Part shown: piece by piece, positions 1-8,720 of the stretch
How the letters are laid out: the number at the start of each line of letters is the position of its first letter
Numbering within the stretch: position 1 is the first letter of the stretch
Source of the DNA: Mesoaciditoga sp.
GTDB lineage: Bacteria > Thermotogota > Thermotogae > Mesoaciditogales > Mesoaciditogaceae
Assembly: GCA_015491995.1 (NCBI GenBank)
Contig: WGFY01000068.1
Span: 1-64,000, forward strand
DNA length: 64,000 bases
Direction of reading: 5' to 3'
The notes under the pieces: generated by a model
Seen by the model: only the letters and a program-made list of their open reading frames with translations
Databases searched by the model: none
Told to the model about the DNA's origin: nothing
Program-made: the position numbers and the translations under genes

Positions 1-855
1 TATTCGCACAAACTAGGCACAGGATGGATAGATGTTGAAGAAGAAGAAAAATTCAAAGTCATATCTCCAGGTGTGAATTTGAAAATCTTCAATCAAAATC
101 TTTTGATTGAAGACCATTTTGTCGAGAAAAAGCTTGATAAAATCATTAAAAAGCATACAAATGCTCGAAGATTTGCATTGCCTTTGATAATTCTATCAAG
201 CCGTATTGACGCAAAAAAGAATCACATTTCAGCTTTAAAAGCCTATGCCCAAGACGAATGGCTAAAAGAACACGCTAATTTTTTAATAGTGGTTCGGGGA
301 ATGAAAGATGTGTACAAAGAGTACAAGAACCTCGACAGTCCCGAAAGATCCGTGTTTGAAACGCTGATAAGCTTGATCGATAAAGAAAAGTTAAACGATC
401 ATGTCTTCTTCTTAGATATAAACGGTCAAAAAGAGTTGGCGTCACTTTACAGAATCGCTTCTAATAGGGAATCTGTTTTTTGTAATCCAGCTCTCTACGA
501 ACCATTTGGGCTATCTATAATAGAGGCAATGGCATGTGGTTTGCCAATTGTGGCAACGAAAAATGGAGGTCCGTCGGAAATACTTAAAGAATCAAAAGAA
601 GAATATGGAATACTTATAAATCCGGAGAGACCATCGGAAATAGCAAATGGCTTTGAGTTTGTTTTAAAAGACAAACAAGCATATCAAGAATTCAAGGAGA
701 AGGGCATAGGCAGAACAAAGACCAAATACACTTGGCAAGAAACGGCCAAGCAGTACCTTCAAGCCATTGAAAAAAAAATAAATCTTTCATTTGAAAAACC
801 AGGGGTTCCAAAGTACTTTCTCTTTGGAGAATTAGCTCCTAAGCTGAACATTTGA
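1..855 (+). CDS. Sucrose-phosphate-synthase-like GT4 glycosyltransferase, 5'-truncated
   Basis: The reading frame is open from the first base (HKLGTGW then SPGVNLKIF), so the GTG at 73 in the ORF track is not the true start; 284 residues are visible. The C-terminal GT-B domain has SRIDAKKN and the nucleotide-sugar-binding stretch NPALYEPFGLSIIEAMACG, an E-x7-E motif, followed by ATKNGGPSEI. This pattern is typical of sucrose-phosphate synthase and sucrose synthase type GT4 enzymes, which transfer a hexose from a nucleotide sugar. The acceptor (fructose-6-phosphate, phosphoglycerate or other) cannot be told from this fragment. It sits 3 bases upstream of the next gene, so both are probably co-transcribed. 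Confidence 0.85.
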   Translation, partial: YSHKLGTGWIDVEEEEKFKVISPGVNLKIFNQNLLIEDHFVEKKLDKIIKKHTNARRFALPLIILSSRIDAKKNHISALKAYAQDEWLKEHANFLIVVRGMKDVYKEYKNLDSPERSVFETLISLIDKEKLNDHVFFLDINGQKELASLYRIASNRESVFCNPALYEPFGLSIIEAMACGLPIVATKNGGPSEILKESKEEYGILINPERPSEIANGFEFVLKDKQAYQEFKEKGIGRTKTKYTWQETAKQYLQAIEKKINLSFEKPGVPKYFLFGELAPKLNI

Positions 856-858
856 GGA

Positions 859-2346
859 ATGTTGCGCATGTGGGCTGTCATCTTGAAAACGATCTTTTAC
901 TGGCTCGGAATTCCATGGGCTGTTGTTGCGCTTTTTGACGTCTTTACAACGGCGCCATTTCACTTCATTTGGGCAATTGCGCTTGGGTTAATTGGCATAT
1001 TTTGGTCTCTTCTTTCAAGTGTTTATTTGCTTTTGAGTGGAAATGGATTGCCGTTTTTTGGTAGAAAATCTCCTAAAATACTTGTAACTTGTGGACCATA
1101 TTCAACGTCCAGGCATCCTGCATATTTCGGATATATCGTCTATACCCTCGGATTTTATTTGCTCTTCAACCCTCTGGCAATTGTAGGATGGGTAGCTGAG
1201 ATCTTTTCCATTTTGCTCTTGATCTTTGTGGAAGAGCGTTCTCTTGCAAAAAAATTCCCGGAATATGCGGGATACAAAAAGAAAAAATCATCTCTTATTC
1301 CTTTGAGAAAATGGGAAACTGACAGGGTAAAAGATCCACCTTTTCTCTTTGCCATTTTGTATATCGTGGGAAAGTTTATCATAAGATTTTTCTACGATGT
1401 TAAAGTCTATGGGAAAGCACATATTCCAACGCCACCGTATGTGATGATATCAAATCACAACTGCTATTTTGATCCATTCTACATTATGGATGCGATGAAT
1501 GTTTACATGAAAGCGCCTCTAAGCTGGGCTCACTATGAACGTATGAAATGGCTTATAGATAACGTGGGAATGTTTCCCATAAAACGCTACACCACGGACT
1601 CTACTGCCGTTTTGAAGATGGTTAGGACTTTGAGAAAGAAAGGGGTTGTAGGTATTTTCGTCGAAAACGAAAGAAGTTGGGATGGAAGACCTCTTAACGT
1701 TAAAAACGGTATTGATCGGCTACTTGAAACACTGAGAATGCCCATTTTGCCTGTGAGAATAGAAAGGGCACATTTGATGTGGCCGAGGTGGGGATCCCAC
1801 TTTCATAAGGGTAGAGTGAATGTCGTGATCGGGAAATTGGTTGATGCGAAAGATTATTCAAAGGCCATAGATTTTGTATTAAAAGATACAATAACTATAA
1901 ACTCGGTATACAAAGATTACCGAGGAATAGAATCCTATCTTTGGAAATGTCCAGAATGTGGAACAGTTGGCGGCATAGAATCCAGCAAGAGTGGTTTTGG
2001 ATGCTCCCACTGCCACAGAAAATGGCATTTCCCAACTGTTGAAGAGGTTAGAATTATGCATGATAGCATATTTCCTTCGCACTTTGAGGAACTTCCAATA
2101 TTTGACGAGGCCATTGTGGATGGTATCGAGTCGACTATCACATTGACTAAGGAACAAATAAAAATCGGGCAAAACACCCTCCCGCTTTTTTCTGTGAAAG
2201 CCACTCTTATGGAATCACGTCATGACTTTTACATTTATACCGGGAAATTGTTTGAAATCCGTCCCCTTTCCACATCACCGTTGATGTGGAAAGAATGGAT
2301 GGATTTCTTAAAGAAAGGAGATACGAATTATTGGAGGTATCGTTAA
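859..2346 (+). CDS. Fusion: PEMT/ICMT-like membrane methyltransferase + PlsC acyltransferase + zinc ribbon
   Basis: This 495-aa protein shows three parts. Residues 1-155 are hydrophobic and carry the membrane methyltransferase pattern GPYSTSRHPAYFGY and EERSLAKKFPEYAGYKK seen in isoprenylcysteine or phosphatidylethanolamine methyltransferases. Residues about 165-340 are a PlsC/AGPAT domain with the catalytic HX4D (NHNCYFD, near residue 199). Residues about 355-385 form a four-cysteine zinc ribbon (CPEC then CSHC), followed by about 100 residues I do not recognise. The likely role is membrane lipid synthesis or modification; AGPAT enzymes acylate lysophosphatidic acid. The ATG lies 3 bases after the glycosyltransferase stop. 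The 3' end overlaps the convergent antiporter gene by 4 bases. Substrates are unknown. Confidence 0.85.
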   Translation: MLRMWAVILKTIFYWLGIPWAVVALFDVFTTAPFHFIWAIALGLIGIFWSLLSSVYLLLSGNGLPFFGRKSPKILVTCGPYSTSRHPAYFGYIVYTLGFYLLFNPLAIVGWVAEIFSILLLIFVEERSLAKKFPEYAGYKKKKSSLIPLRKWETDRVKDPPFLFAILYIVGKFIIRFFYDVKVYGKAHIPTPPYVMISNHNCYFDPFYIMDAMNVYMKAPLSWAHYERMKWLIDNVGMFPIKRYTTDSTAVLKMVRTLRKKGVVGIFVENERSWDGRPLNVKNGIDRLLETLRMPILPVRIERAHLMWPRWGSHFHKGRVNVVIGKLVDAKDYSKAIDFVLKDTITINSVYKDYRGIESYLWKCPECGTVGGIESSKSGFGCSHCHRKWHFPTVEEVRIMHDSIFPSHFEELPIFDEAIVDGIESTITLTKEQIKIGQNTLPLFSVKATLMESRHDFYIYTGKLFEIRPLSTSPLMWKEWMDFLKKGDTNYWRYR

Positions 2347-3602
2347 AGTAATCTCTTTTTTAGGGGACCAACCCAAAGGGTTTCCAATATAACAGTGGTT
2401 AAAACCACTATGACCGTGACACTCAAAATCGTTTCTCCCCATTGGATCAACTGCACGTTATGTGAAGATCTTCCAAGTGCTAAAGGTAAACTTGCAAGCG
2501 CAGCCGGTACAACACCACGAGGACCTTCCAAGGAAATGAAAACGTATTCTTTCCACGACCATCTATTAAGTGGTAACAGTGTGCTCACGGCAACTGGTCT
2601 TGCAAAGAAAACAACCACTCCTGCAATTATACTTCCAAAAAGTAGATTGTTGGTTATTATCCCAAGATCCAAGCTTGCTCCAAGAAGTAAGAAGATGAAG
2701 ACAGTTGACAGATCGGAAAGATGTCCGTTGAAAACCATCTCCGCATTCAAGGCTTTTTGTACACCTTCAGGTTCTTTGTGCTTTTTAAAGAATATCTTAT
2801 GATTGCCAAGAACTATTCCAATAACAGTTGCCACCAAATATCCAGATGCTTGCAGCGCTTCGCCAATAAAAAATCCTCCAAAAGCAATGGACAAAGAATA
2901 AATAACAGGAGCTCTCTCCAATTTAAGCCATCTGATAAGCCAATAACCTAAAATTCCAAGTCCTGCGCCTATAGCGATTGAACCTCCAACTTCATATATA
3001 AAGAACAGAATAGCGGCCGGATAAATCGTGGTATATCTTGCAATCGCTTCCAAAAGGTGCGCGCTTTGAGCGGTTGGAAGTATGAACGCAATTGCAAGCG
3101 ATGTTAAAACTATACCCAAAGGATCGTTGAATATAGACTCCGTTACTACAACCGTTTTTATATTCTCATTCACTTTGTTTTGTCTGAAGAGTGGTATGAG
3201 CGTTGCCGGATCCGTTGCGGATATTATCGCGCCAAATAAAAATCCTACTTTAAAGGGAAGATGGAAAAGCAACGAAAAAGCCACTGCGGCAATTGCAGCC
3301 GTCACGAGCAAACCAATGGTATCCAACAGGCCAATGGTGGACATATGTTTTTTTAAAAGAGTCCATTTCAACTCTTGACCTTCGGTGAAGAGGATTATAA
3401 CAAGCCCAAATACTCGCACGTAGTTAAAAATGTAGTGAGCCATTTCTCTGTTAATGGCTCCCATGATGGGTCCAAATATCATTCCGATGATTATCAAAAT
3501 TGGCACGAACGATATGTGCACTCTTTCACTAAAAAGATACGATATCATACCTAAAAACATCACCAGTGCCAACGTATAGGCTAGCGCATCTACATTCAAC
3601 AC
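2343..3602 (-). CDS. CPA1-family Na+(K+)/H+ antiporter
   Basis: The product is a 419-aa polytopic membrane protein of about 12 hydrophobic segments. It contains ISATDPATLIPLF and VVTESIFNDPLGIV; the Asn-Asp pair near residue 160 is the ion-binding motif of the NhaP/CPA1 electroneutral exchangers. It ends soon after the last helix, with no cytosolic RCK tail. The chosen start is GTG, about 7 bases after AAGGAG. It is transcribed toward and overlaps the acyltransferase fusion tail to tail. Family membership is firm; the cation is not readable from sequence. The CBS-pyrophosphatase follows upstream on the same strand, 82 bases away. Confidence 0.9.
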   Translation of the reverse strand: MLNVDALAYTLALVMFLGMISYLFSERVHISFVPILIIIGMIFGPIMGAINREMAHYIFNYVRVFGLVIILFTEGQELKWTLLKKHMSTIGLLDTIGLLVTAAIAAVAFSLLFHLPFKVGFLFGAIISATDPATLIPLFRQNKVNENIKTVVVTESIFNDPLGIVLTSLAIAFILPTAQSAHLLEAIARYTTIYPAAILFFIYEVGGSIAIGAGLGILGYWLIRWLKLERAPVIYSLSIAFGGFFIGEALQASGYLVATVIGIVLGNHKIFFKKHKEPEGVQKALNAEMVFNGHLSDLSTVFIFLLLGASLDLGIITNNLLFGSIIAGVVVFFARPVAVSTLLPLNRWSWKEYVFISLEGPRGVVPAALASLPLALGRSSHNVQLIQWGETILSVTVIVVLTTVILETLWVGPLKKRLL

Positions 3603-3684
3603 AAAGCATCACTCCTTCTTCATCACAGGGATTCTACACCTATTTTTATAAGTTTTTTTTAAGATTTCACTACAACTCAAAATT

Positions 3685-5289
3685 TCAACGAATATTTCTC
3701 ACTACTTGTCCGATCATTGGAAGAAAATCCTTCTTTCGAGACATGACCTTGTCCAACCTTACAGGTTGTTCTCGAGCATTGAATTTGTTTAAGCAAATCG
3801 AATCACCAGAAACAAAAAGATCGCTTGCATTCTCAAAGACATTCGTGAAAAGTGCAAAGAAACAATCCATACTCATCACTCTTCTCAGATAATCCATCTT
3901 AGCCTTTATTTCTTCAGAATGTCCTTCGCTATACTCAAATGAAGGCACCATCGCTTGAGATATTATCACATTTTTCTCAAACAAAACGTAACGCTTGGTG
4001 TCCCTTGTTAAAATTTCTTCCAAAGATAGTCCATCAAATTTCATACCCGCTTCTACGAGCTTTGTTCCGAATTTCTTTATATCGACTTTTGCTATTTTGG
4101 CCAAATAATTTGCAATTTTCACATCAGAGGGAGTTGTTGTTGAAAGCCTCAGTACCAAAGTATCGGAGAGAATGCCACTTAGAAGCACTCCCGCAATTTC
4201 ACGTGTCAATTTCACATTGAATTCCATGTATTTTTTCGCTATGATGGTACAAGTAGAGCCTAAAGGATCGTTTAAAAACTTTATCGGTCTCAGTGTGCTT
4301 ATGGTCCCTAATCGGTGGTGATCTATTATTTCTAATATCTCAGCTTTTTCAATTCCGTCCACCGCTTGAGCGTATTCGTTGTGATCAAGCAGTATGACAG
4401 ATTTATGAATATCTTCCATCAAAGTAGTTCTTGTGATAACACCGAGGAGCTTTTCGTCATCATCCACCACACAGGCGCTTCTAAATTTAGATGAGTATAC
4501 AAGTTCTCTTGCATAATCAAGGGTGTCTTCCATTCTAAGAGTGGGGACATACTTCGTCATTATCATCTTCGCAGGAAGTGACAAGTTGATCATTTTTCCT
4601 ACGCCAAAAGCATCAAGAGATGTTGAAAGCACTGACGTGTTATGTGCTTTAGCTTCTTTTTCCACTCTTTCTCCAACAGGTGCATTATCCACGACGATCA
4701 AAGATGCTATTCCGGAATCTATCAAAGCTAACTGGGCAGGTTCATCATCACCAACCACTGCCACATCGTCGGAAGAAAGCTTTGAAAGCGCTACGTGCAA
4801 CGCATCGACAGCGGTGTACACTTTTCCGCTTAAAAAATCGCTGCCTTTCACAACGATTCTGGCTCTCAATATTCGAGCAAGAGTTTCCAATCTTATGGGT
4901 GCAACACGAAGTGGCTCTATTTTAAGCCTTTTCACGTAAACCTTTGCAAGACCCCGTTCGCTGATAAGTCCCACAAGTTTTCCATCAGCATTTGCTATGG
5001 GAACATTTTTTACATCATGTGAATCCATCAAAGCTGCCACATCAACTGTTGGAACATCTTCACCTGCGCTTACGAGTGGAGGAATACGAATATCGGATAC
5101 TTTTGCTTCCACGCTCTCCACATATATTGGTAACTTCATTTTGAAAAAAGAAAGGGCAAACTCTGTTTCAGAATTGATTTCACCACAGCGAGCCGCTGTA
5201 TATTCAGCGTTGTCAACACTGTTCAAAAAATTTGCATATCCAATAGCACTGCAAATACTATCGGTGTCTGGATTTTTGTGACCGATCAC
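3685..5289 (-). CDS. ppaC: CBS-domain manganese-dependent inorganic pyrophosphatase (DHH family II)
   Basis: It hydrolyses pyrophosphate to two phosphates in the cytosol. The order is DHH N-terminus (GHKNPDTDS), CBS half (about 65-120), DRTGG-like region (about 130-235), second CBS half (about 245-305, GVITRTTLMEDI), then the rest of the DHH core (DHNEYAQAV, IIDHHRLG) and a DHHA2 domain. CBS-PPases of this layout are regulated by adenine nucleotides. The ORF-track GTG start removes the usual first strand: the in-frame codons just upstream read TSKIYVIGHKNPD, as in the family, but the codon in start position is ACG at 5304-5302, 8 bases after AAAGGGGGA. Either a rare ACG start, a base error or a shortened protein is involved. 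The gene is 18 bases after mnmG. Confidence 0.93.
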   Translation of the reverse strand: MIGHKNPDTDSICSAIGYANFLNSVDNAEYTAARCGEINSETEFALSFFKMKLPIYVESVEAKVSDIRIPPLVSAGEDVPTVDVAALMDSHDVKNVPIANADGKLVGLISERGLAKVYVKRLKIEPLRVAPIRLETLARILRARIVVKGSDFLSGKVYTAVDALHVALSKLSSDDVAVVGDDEPAQLALIDSGIASLIVVDNAPVGERVEKEAKAHNTSVLSTSLDAFGVGKMINLSLPAKMIMTKYVPTLRMEDTLDYARELVYSSKFRSACVVDDDEKLLGVITRTTLMEDIHKSVILLDHNEYAQAVDGIEKAEILEIIDHHRLGTISTLRPIKFLNDPLGSTCTIIAKKYMEFNVKLTREIAGVLLSGILSDTLVLRLSTTTPSDVKIANYLAKIAKVDIKKFGTKLVEAGMKFDGLSLEEILTRDTKRYVLFEKNVIISQAMVPSFEYSEGHSEEIKAKMDYLRRVMSMDCFFALFTNVFENASDLFVSGDSICLNKFNAREQPVRLDKVMSRKKDFLPMIGQVVRNIR

Positions 5290-5307
5290 GTATATCTTGC
5301 TCGTACT

Positions 5308-7149
5308 TTATTCCCCCTTTAGGTGCACATCTAACAGAAGTAAATCGGTTGGCGTAACACCTTGAATTTTTGCAGCTTGACTGAGATCTTTAGGCTTAAA
5401 TTTGTTAAGTTTTTGAACGGACTCGGTAGAGAGCCCCGAAATTTTTGAAAAATTAAAACCATCAGGTATTCGCACTTTCTCGAGATTTTGAAGTTTTTTC
5501 ACACTAACGAGTTCTTTTTGAATATAACCACCATATTTTGCTTCTATCTCAATTTCTTTTATAGCTTCGGAATCCATAAAGGGTTCTGGATCGTAGGGTT
5601 TTACATCTTCATATGTAATTTTGGGAGCACGCAACAAACTCAAAAGCGATACGTGCTTTTCAGTTTTGAGTTTTCCTTTTAATTCTTCTGGGACTTTTAA
5701 ATGTATCTTTCCAAGTCTTTCTATACCATCATTAACGTTTTTCTCAAGCCTCAACACACGTTCGTAAAACCCTTTATCTATCAATCCTGCCTCATAAGCG
5801 TACTTTGTCAATCTTAAATGTGCGTTGTCATCTCTCAAAAGCAACCTGTATTCCGCACGTGAGCTTAACATACGGTAAGGCTCGTCCACACCTTTAGATG
5901 TGATGTCATCTGTCAAAACACCTATATATGCCTCGTATCGTCTCAAAATGATCTGCTTACCACCTTTGAGTTTCAATCCGGCATTTATACCGGCAACCAT
6001 TCCCTGGCCAGCCGCTTCTTCGTACCCACTTGTTCCGTTGATCTGACCGGCCAAATACAGATTTTCAACAATTCTGGACTCTAACGTCTGATAAAGCTGC
6101 GTTGGATCAGCATAATCGTACTCTACAGCGTAAGCTGGGCGAATGATCCTGGCATGTTCTAACCCTTTCAAAGTATGAAGCATCTCTATTTGTGTGCTGT
6201 AAGGCAAAGAGGTGCTGAAACCGTTTATGTAATATTCCAAACTTTCTTTTCCTTCTGGTTCTACAAAAAGTTGATGAGAATCTCTATCTGGGAACTTTAC
6301 AACCTTATCTTCAATGGATGGACAATACCTTGGACCAATGGAGTTGATGAGTTTCACATCACCGTACATAGGAGAAAATTTCAAATTTTCGCGTATTATC
6401 TCATGCGTCTTGACATTAGTCCTTGTAATATAACATGGATAATCTTTTGAAAGAACTACCGCTTTGTCTCTGTAAGAGAATGCCAAAGGATCATCAGACG
6501 TATCTTGCCGTTCAAGAGTGGAAAAGTCTATTGAAGATTTGAGCACCCTTGGCGGTGTTCCAGTTTTAAATCTTGACATTCTTATTCCAACTTCTTTAAG
6601 GCTATCCGTAAGTCCTTCAGCAGGAGGCTCTCCCATACGCCCAGCAGGCAAAGAATTCGGACCTATGAATATCCTTCCACCTAAAAATGTCCCCGTTGTC
6701 ACTATAACCGCATGACAATCATATTTTATGCCGAGTGCTGTTCCAACACCGTTCACACGCCCTTTATCAACGAAAATCCTCGTTGCAATCCCTTGGCGAA
6801 GGGTCAAATTCACATGATCAAGGATAACCTGTTTTGCCCTTAGTGAATAAGCGTATTTGTCAACTTGCGCACGCAAAGCTCTAACTGCAGGACCTTTTGA
6901 GGTGTTAAGTATGCGTATGTTTATCATGGCACGATCCGTAATGCGCGCCATTTCCCCTCCCAATGCATCTACTTCCCTGGCAATTTGCCCTTTTGCCGGT
7001 CCTCCGATCGCCGGATTGCATGGTGTCCATGCAATGGTATCAAGGTTTATTCCAAGCAACAGCGTTTTCAATCCTTGCTTTGCGGTGACTAAAGCTGCTT
7101 CTGTTCCGGCATGACCAGCTCCTATTACCACAACATCGTACTTTTCCAA
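5308..7149 (-). CDS. mnmG: tRNA uridine-34 carboxymethylaminomethyl modification enzyme MnmG
   Basis: The FAD enzyme works with MnmE to add the (carboxymethyl)aminomethyl group at wobble U34 of tRNAs. The 613-aa length is standard. It has the N-terminal dinucleotide fold [20 protein letters not shown], the family signature region [29 protein letters not shown] with the family cysteine region CNPAIGGP, and the C-terminal helical MnmE/tRNA-binding domain. The TTG start follows AAAGGTGATC. The final codons hold the Shine-Dalgarno of the pyrophosphatase gene, so the two are translationally close. No clear minus-strand promoter was found in the 80 bases upstream. Confidence 0.97.
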   Translation of the reverse strand: MEKYDVVVIGAGHAGTEAALVTAKQGLKTLLLGINLDTIAWTPCNPAIGGPAKGQIAREVDALGGEMARITDRAMINIRILNTSKGPAVRALRAQVDKYAYSLRAKQVILDHVNLTLRQGIATRIFVDKGRVNGVGTALGIKYDCHAVIVTTGTFLGGRIFIGPNSLPAGRMGEPPAEGLTDSLKEVGIRMSRFKTGTPPRVLKSSIDFSTLERQDTSDDPLAFSYRDKAVVLSKDYPCYITRTNVKTHEIIRENLKFSPMYGDVKLINSIGPRYCPSIEDKVVKFPDRDSHQLFVEPEGKESLEYYINGFSTSLPYSTQIEMLHTLKGLEHARIIRPAYAVEYDYADPTQLYQTLESRIVENLYLAGQINGTSGYEEAAGQGMVAGINAGLKLKGGKQIILRRYEAYIGVLTDDITSKGVDEPYRMLSSRAEYRLLLRDDNAHLRLTKYAYEAGLIDKGFYERVLRLEKNVNDGIERLGKIHLKVPEELKGKLKTEKHVSLLSLLRAPKITYEDVKPYDPEPFMDSEAIKEIEIEAKYGGYIQKELVSVKKLQNLEKVRIPDGFNFSKISGLSTESVQKLNKFKPKDLSQAAKIQGVTPTDLLLLDVHLKGE

Positions 7150-7186
7150 TTCAGATCACCTTTCATGTTCCAAATTTTGTTAAAAC

Positions 7187-7215
7187 TTGACATTTAAGTT
7201 AAAAAGTGGTACCAT
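7187..7215 (+). promoter_or_regulatory. Sigma-70-like promoter on the plus strand, antisense to the tRNA
   Basis: TTGACA and TACCAT are separated by 17 bases. The -35 is perfect and the -10 is weak. Transcription would pass through the GCGGTG/CACCGC hairpin followed by TTTTTTT and then antisense to the CAU tRNA, toward the 53-aa ORF at 7425. It could be fortuitous. Confidence 0.35.
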
Positions 7216-7226
7216 TTAGGATGGTA

Positions 7227-7253
7227 AAACAAAAAGGCGGTGAAATTCACCGC
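7227..7253 (-). terminator. Rho-independent terminator of the CAU tRNA
   Basis: Read on the minus strand, the stem GCGGTG/CACCGC with a 5-base loop is followed by CTTTTTGTTTT. It lies 17 bases downstream of the tRNA 3' end. The other strand also ends in a T-run after a short gap, so it may act in both directions. Confidence 0.75.
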
Positions 7254-7269
7254 ACGTGTTTTTTTGCAT

Positions 7270-7345
7270 TGGTGGGCTCAGGTGGACTCGAACCACCGAC
7301 CGCCCGGTTATGAGCCGGGAGCTCTACCAACTGAGCTATGAGCCC
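7270..7345 (-). tRNA. tRNA with CAT anticodon (elongator Met or Ile2)
   Basis: The 76-base cloverleaf includes an encoded CCA. The acceptor GGGCTCA pairs with TGAGCCC, the T-loop is GTTCGAG, and the anticodon stem CCCGG/CCGGG holds the loop CTCATAA, giving anticodon CAT. It is not the initiator type, because the first acceptor pair G-C is intact. A lysidine-modified Ile2 tRNA reading AUA is equally possible. It has its own promoter and terminator. Confidence 0.95.
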
Positions 7346-7357
7346 TTAAACGAATAG

Positions 7358-7386
7358 ATTATAAACTAATTGGCCGTTTATGTCAA
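7358..7386 (-). promoter_or_regulatory. Sigma-70 promoter of the CAU tRNA
   Basis: On the minus strand TTGACA and TATAAT are separated by exactly 17 bases, a full consensus match. The -10 ends 12 bases before the tRNA 5' end, as expected for a short tRNA leader. Confidence 0.88.
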
Positions 7387-7424
7387 GGTGGGATACGCGA
7401 GGAAAAGCGAGGTGATTGGAAACA

Positions 7425-7586
7425 ATGGTTTATGAAACAGATCCTGTAAAGACTCTTCTTCCTAAGTATCCCCGTTTAGTCATAATAAAGGCCGCGTTCA
7501 ATTTATTCAAAGATCATAAAAAGATAAGCAGCAAAGCCTTAAAAAGGATCATAGAAGAAGAATTCGAAAAATGTGGAAGTAGCTAA
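7425..7586 (+). CDS. Small hypothetical protein, 53 aa
   Basis: This ORF is too short for the ORF track. The ATG follows AGGTGATTGG at good spacing. It begins MVYETDPVKTLLPKYPRLVI and is then lysine-rich and helical, ending EEEFEKCGSS. There is no membrane segment or recognised motif. It is followed 21 bases later by a strong terminator. The ribosome-binding site, codon use like its neighbours and terminator make it a plausible real gene of unknown function. It is flanked by the divergent tRNA promoter and the convergent DMT gene. Confidence 0.6.
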   Translation: MVYETDPVKTLLPKYPRLVIIKAAFNLFKDHKKISSKALKRIIEEEFEKCGSS

Positions 7587-7602
7587 ACGTTAATTTCATG
7601 GG

Positions 7603-7637
7603 AAAAAGCAGAGTGTACTTACACTCTGCTTTTTTTT
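7603..7637. terminator. Bidirectional terminator overlapping the DMT gene's 3' end
   Basis: A 9-bp perfect stem GCAGAGTGT/ACACTCTGC with loop ACTT is followed by eight T on the plus strand and preceded by five A, which read as T on the minus strand. Half of the stem encodes the last residues (KSRV) of the minus-strand transporter, so that gene runs into its own terminator. Confidence 0.85.
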
Positions 7638-8500
7638 GGGGGGTGCACCAGCTGGGAAAATATTGCCGCTCCAACTATCAAACTGAACCCGATAAGCTGG
7701 GTAGTTGAAAATCTTTCTCCCATTAAAATCATAGAAAAAACAGCGGCTACAATAGGCTCACCTGCATAGATAAATGCGGAAGGAATCGTTCCCACATTTT
7801 TTTGATGCTTCATTTGAATCAGTACTCCAAAAACGCTTGCAAAAATTGCAATAACCGCGATCATTGCGACTATTTTGAAATCCCAGTTGTCATGATGAGG
7901 ACTTAAGAAATAAAACGGAATGTTTGTAATTGTCACGAACATCATCTGATAAAAAGTGAGCGTTATGTGCTTGTTTTTCAATCTCTTCGTCAACACGGTT
8001 GTTGAAACAACCTGAAATGCGAAAGCGATCGCACAACCTAATGTAAGTAAATCACCGTAATTAGGAGAGAATATTTCCCCAGACAAATTGGAAAGATATA
8101 TTCCAGCAGTGGCTATTAACAAAGCAAAGATCGTGCTTAGCCTTATCGAAATACGTTCTACGAATATCGCCACAAACGGTATAAGAACAACGTAAAGCGA
8201 GGTGATGAAACCACTTTTGGCAGGTGTAGTATAAACCAATCCCCAAGTTTGAAAGATGTAACCAAAAGAGATGAGAAGTCCAAGGATCGTTCCTTCTTTC
8301 CAAACTCTTACAAAATCCTTTTTAATAGTTGGAAAGAAAAGAATTAGCATGATCACATCTGCAACGAAAAATCTTGAGATGTTTAGGGAAAAAGGGGAAA
8401 TTCTGCTTAAAATCATCTTCTCCAAAGAAAAAGTTATTCCCCATATAATCACCAATAAAATGAGTAGAAGCGCACTTCTTATTTCATCTTTTCTTCTCAT
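7619..8500 (-). CDS. EamA/DMT-superfamily permease (metabolite exporter)
   Basis: The product is about 293 aa with ten hydrophobic helices arranged as two EamA repeats. The first has the ISRFFVADVIMLILFF and SLYVVLIPFVAIFVERIS regions, and the second PSAFIYAGEPIVAAVFSMILMGERF. Such permeases export amino acids or other small metabolites; the substrate cannot be told. The ATG at 8500 was chosen because GGAGGG lies 3 bases upstream; the longer ORF start at 8551 has no ribosome-binding site. A weak minus-strand promoter (TTGTGA, 16 bases, TAGCAT) lies just upstream. It is monocistronic, divergent from the mini-ORF and metG. Confidence 0.88.
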   Translation of the reverse strand: MRRKDEIRSALLLILLVIIWGITFSLEKMILSRISPFSLNISRFFVADVIMLILFFPTIKKDFVRVWKEGTILGLLISFGYIFQTWGLVYTTPAKSGFITSLYVVLIPFVAIFVERISIRLSTIFALLIATAGIYLSNLSGEIFSPNYGDLLTLGCAIAFAFQVVSTTVLTKRLKNKHITLTFYQMMFVTITNIPFYFLSPHHDNWDFKIVAMIAVIAIFASVFGVLIQMKHQKNVGTIPSAFIYAGEPIVAAVFSMILMGERFSTTQLIGFSLIVGAAIFSQLVHPPKKSRV

Positions 8501-8537
8501 GCTCCCTCCATTAAATTCGTTAATTATGCTAACTATT

Positions 8538-8566
8538 TTGTAGCTTATCACAAAAAGTTTTAAAAT
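8538..8566 (+). promoter_or_regulatory. Promoter of the cysteine-rich mini-ORF
   Basis: TTGTAG and TAAAAT are separated by 17 bases. The predicted start of transcription is about 22 bases before the mini-ORF ATG. Confidence 0.55.
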
Positions 8567-8595
8567 GGAACCGGTTCAAATTGAAAAAGGAGAAA

Positions 8596-8676
8596 ATGTA
8601 CGCACTATCCACTTCATGTGGCAACACATCTTGTTGGAATTGTGGCGAGACTCATGACTGTTCTGGCAGGAAGTAG
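8596..8676 (+). CDS. Cysteine-rich mini-ORF, 26 aa (CX4CX2CX5C)
   Basis: The ATG follows AAAAAGGAGAAA, a strong ribosome-binding site, behind a promoter-like TTGTAG-17-TAAAAT. The 26-codon ORF contains SCGNTSCWNCGETHDC, four closely spaced cysteines plus one histidine, and ends SGRK. It could be a tiny metal- or cluster-binding peptide, a precursor of a modified peptide, or a leader peptide for metG, which begins 81 bases further on behind its own -10 element. No maturation enzyme lies next to it. I do not recognise the family; being a real gene is inference from its expression signals. Confidence 0.5.
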   Translation: MYALSTSCGNTSCWNCGETHDCSGRK

Positions 8677-8720
8677 ATCGATGCCAACCATTCTGATGTT
8701 CACTGAGAAAAGCATAAGTA

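Noticed and set aside
1155-2204. Minus-strand ORFs inside the acyltransferase fusion
   Set aside because: They lie opposite a well-supported gene, lack ribosome-binding sites and show no protein family features; the same applies to the other shadow ORFs in the track.
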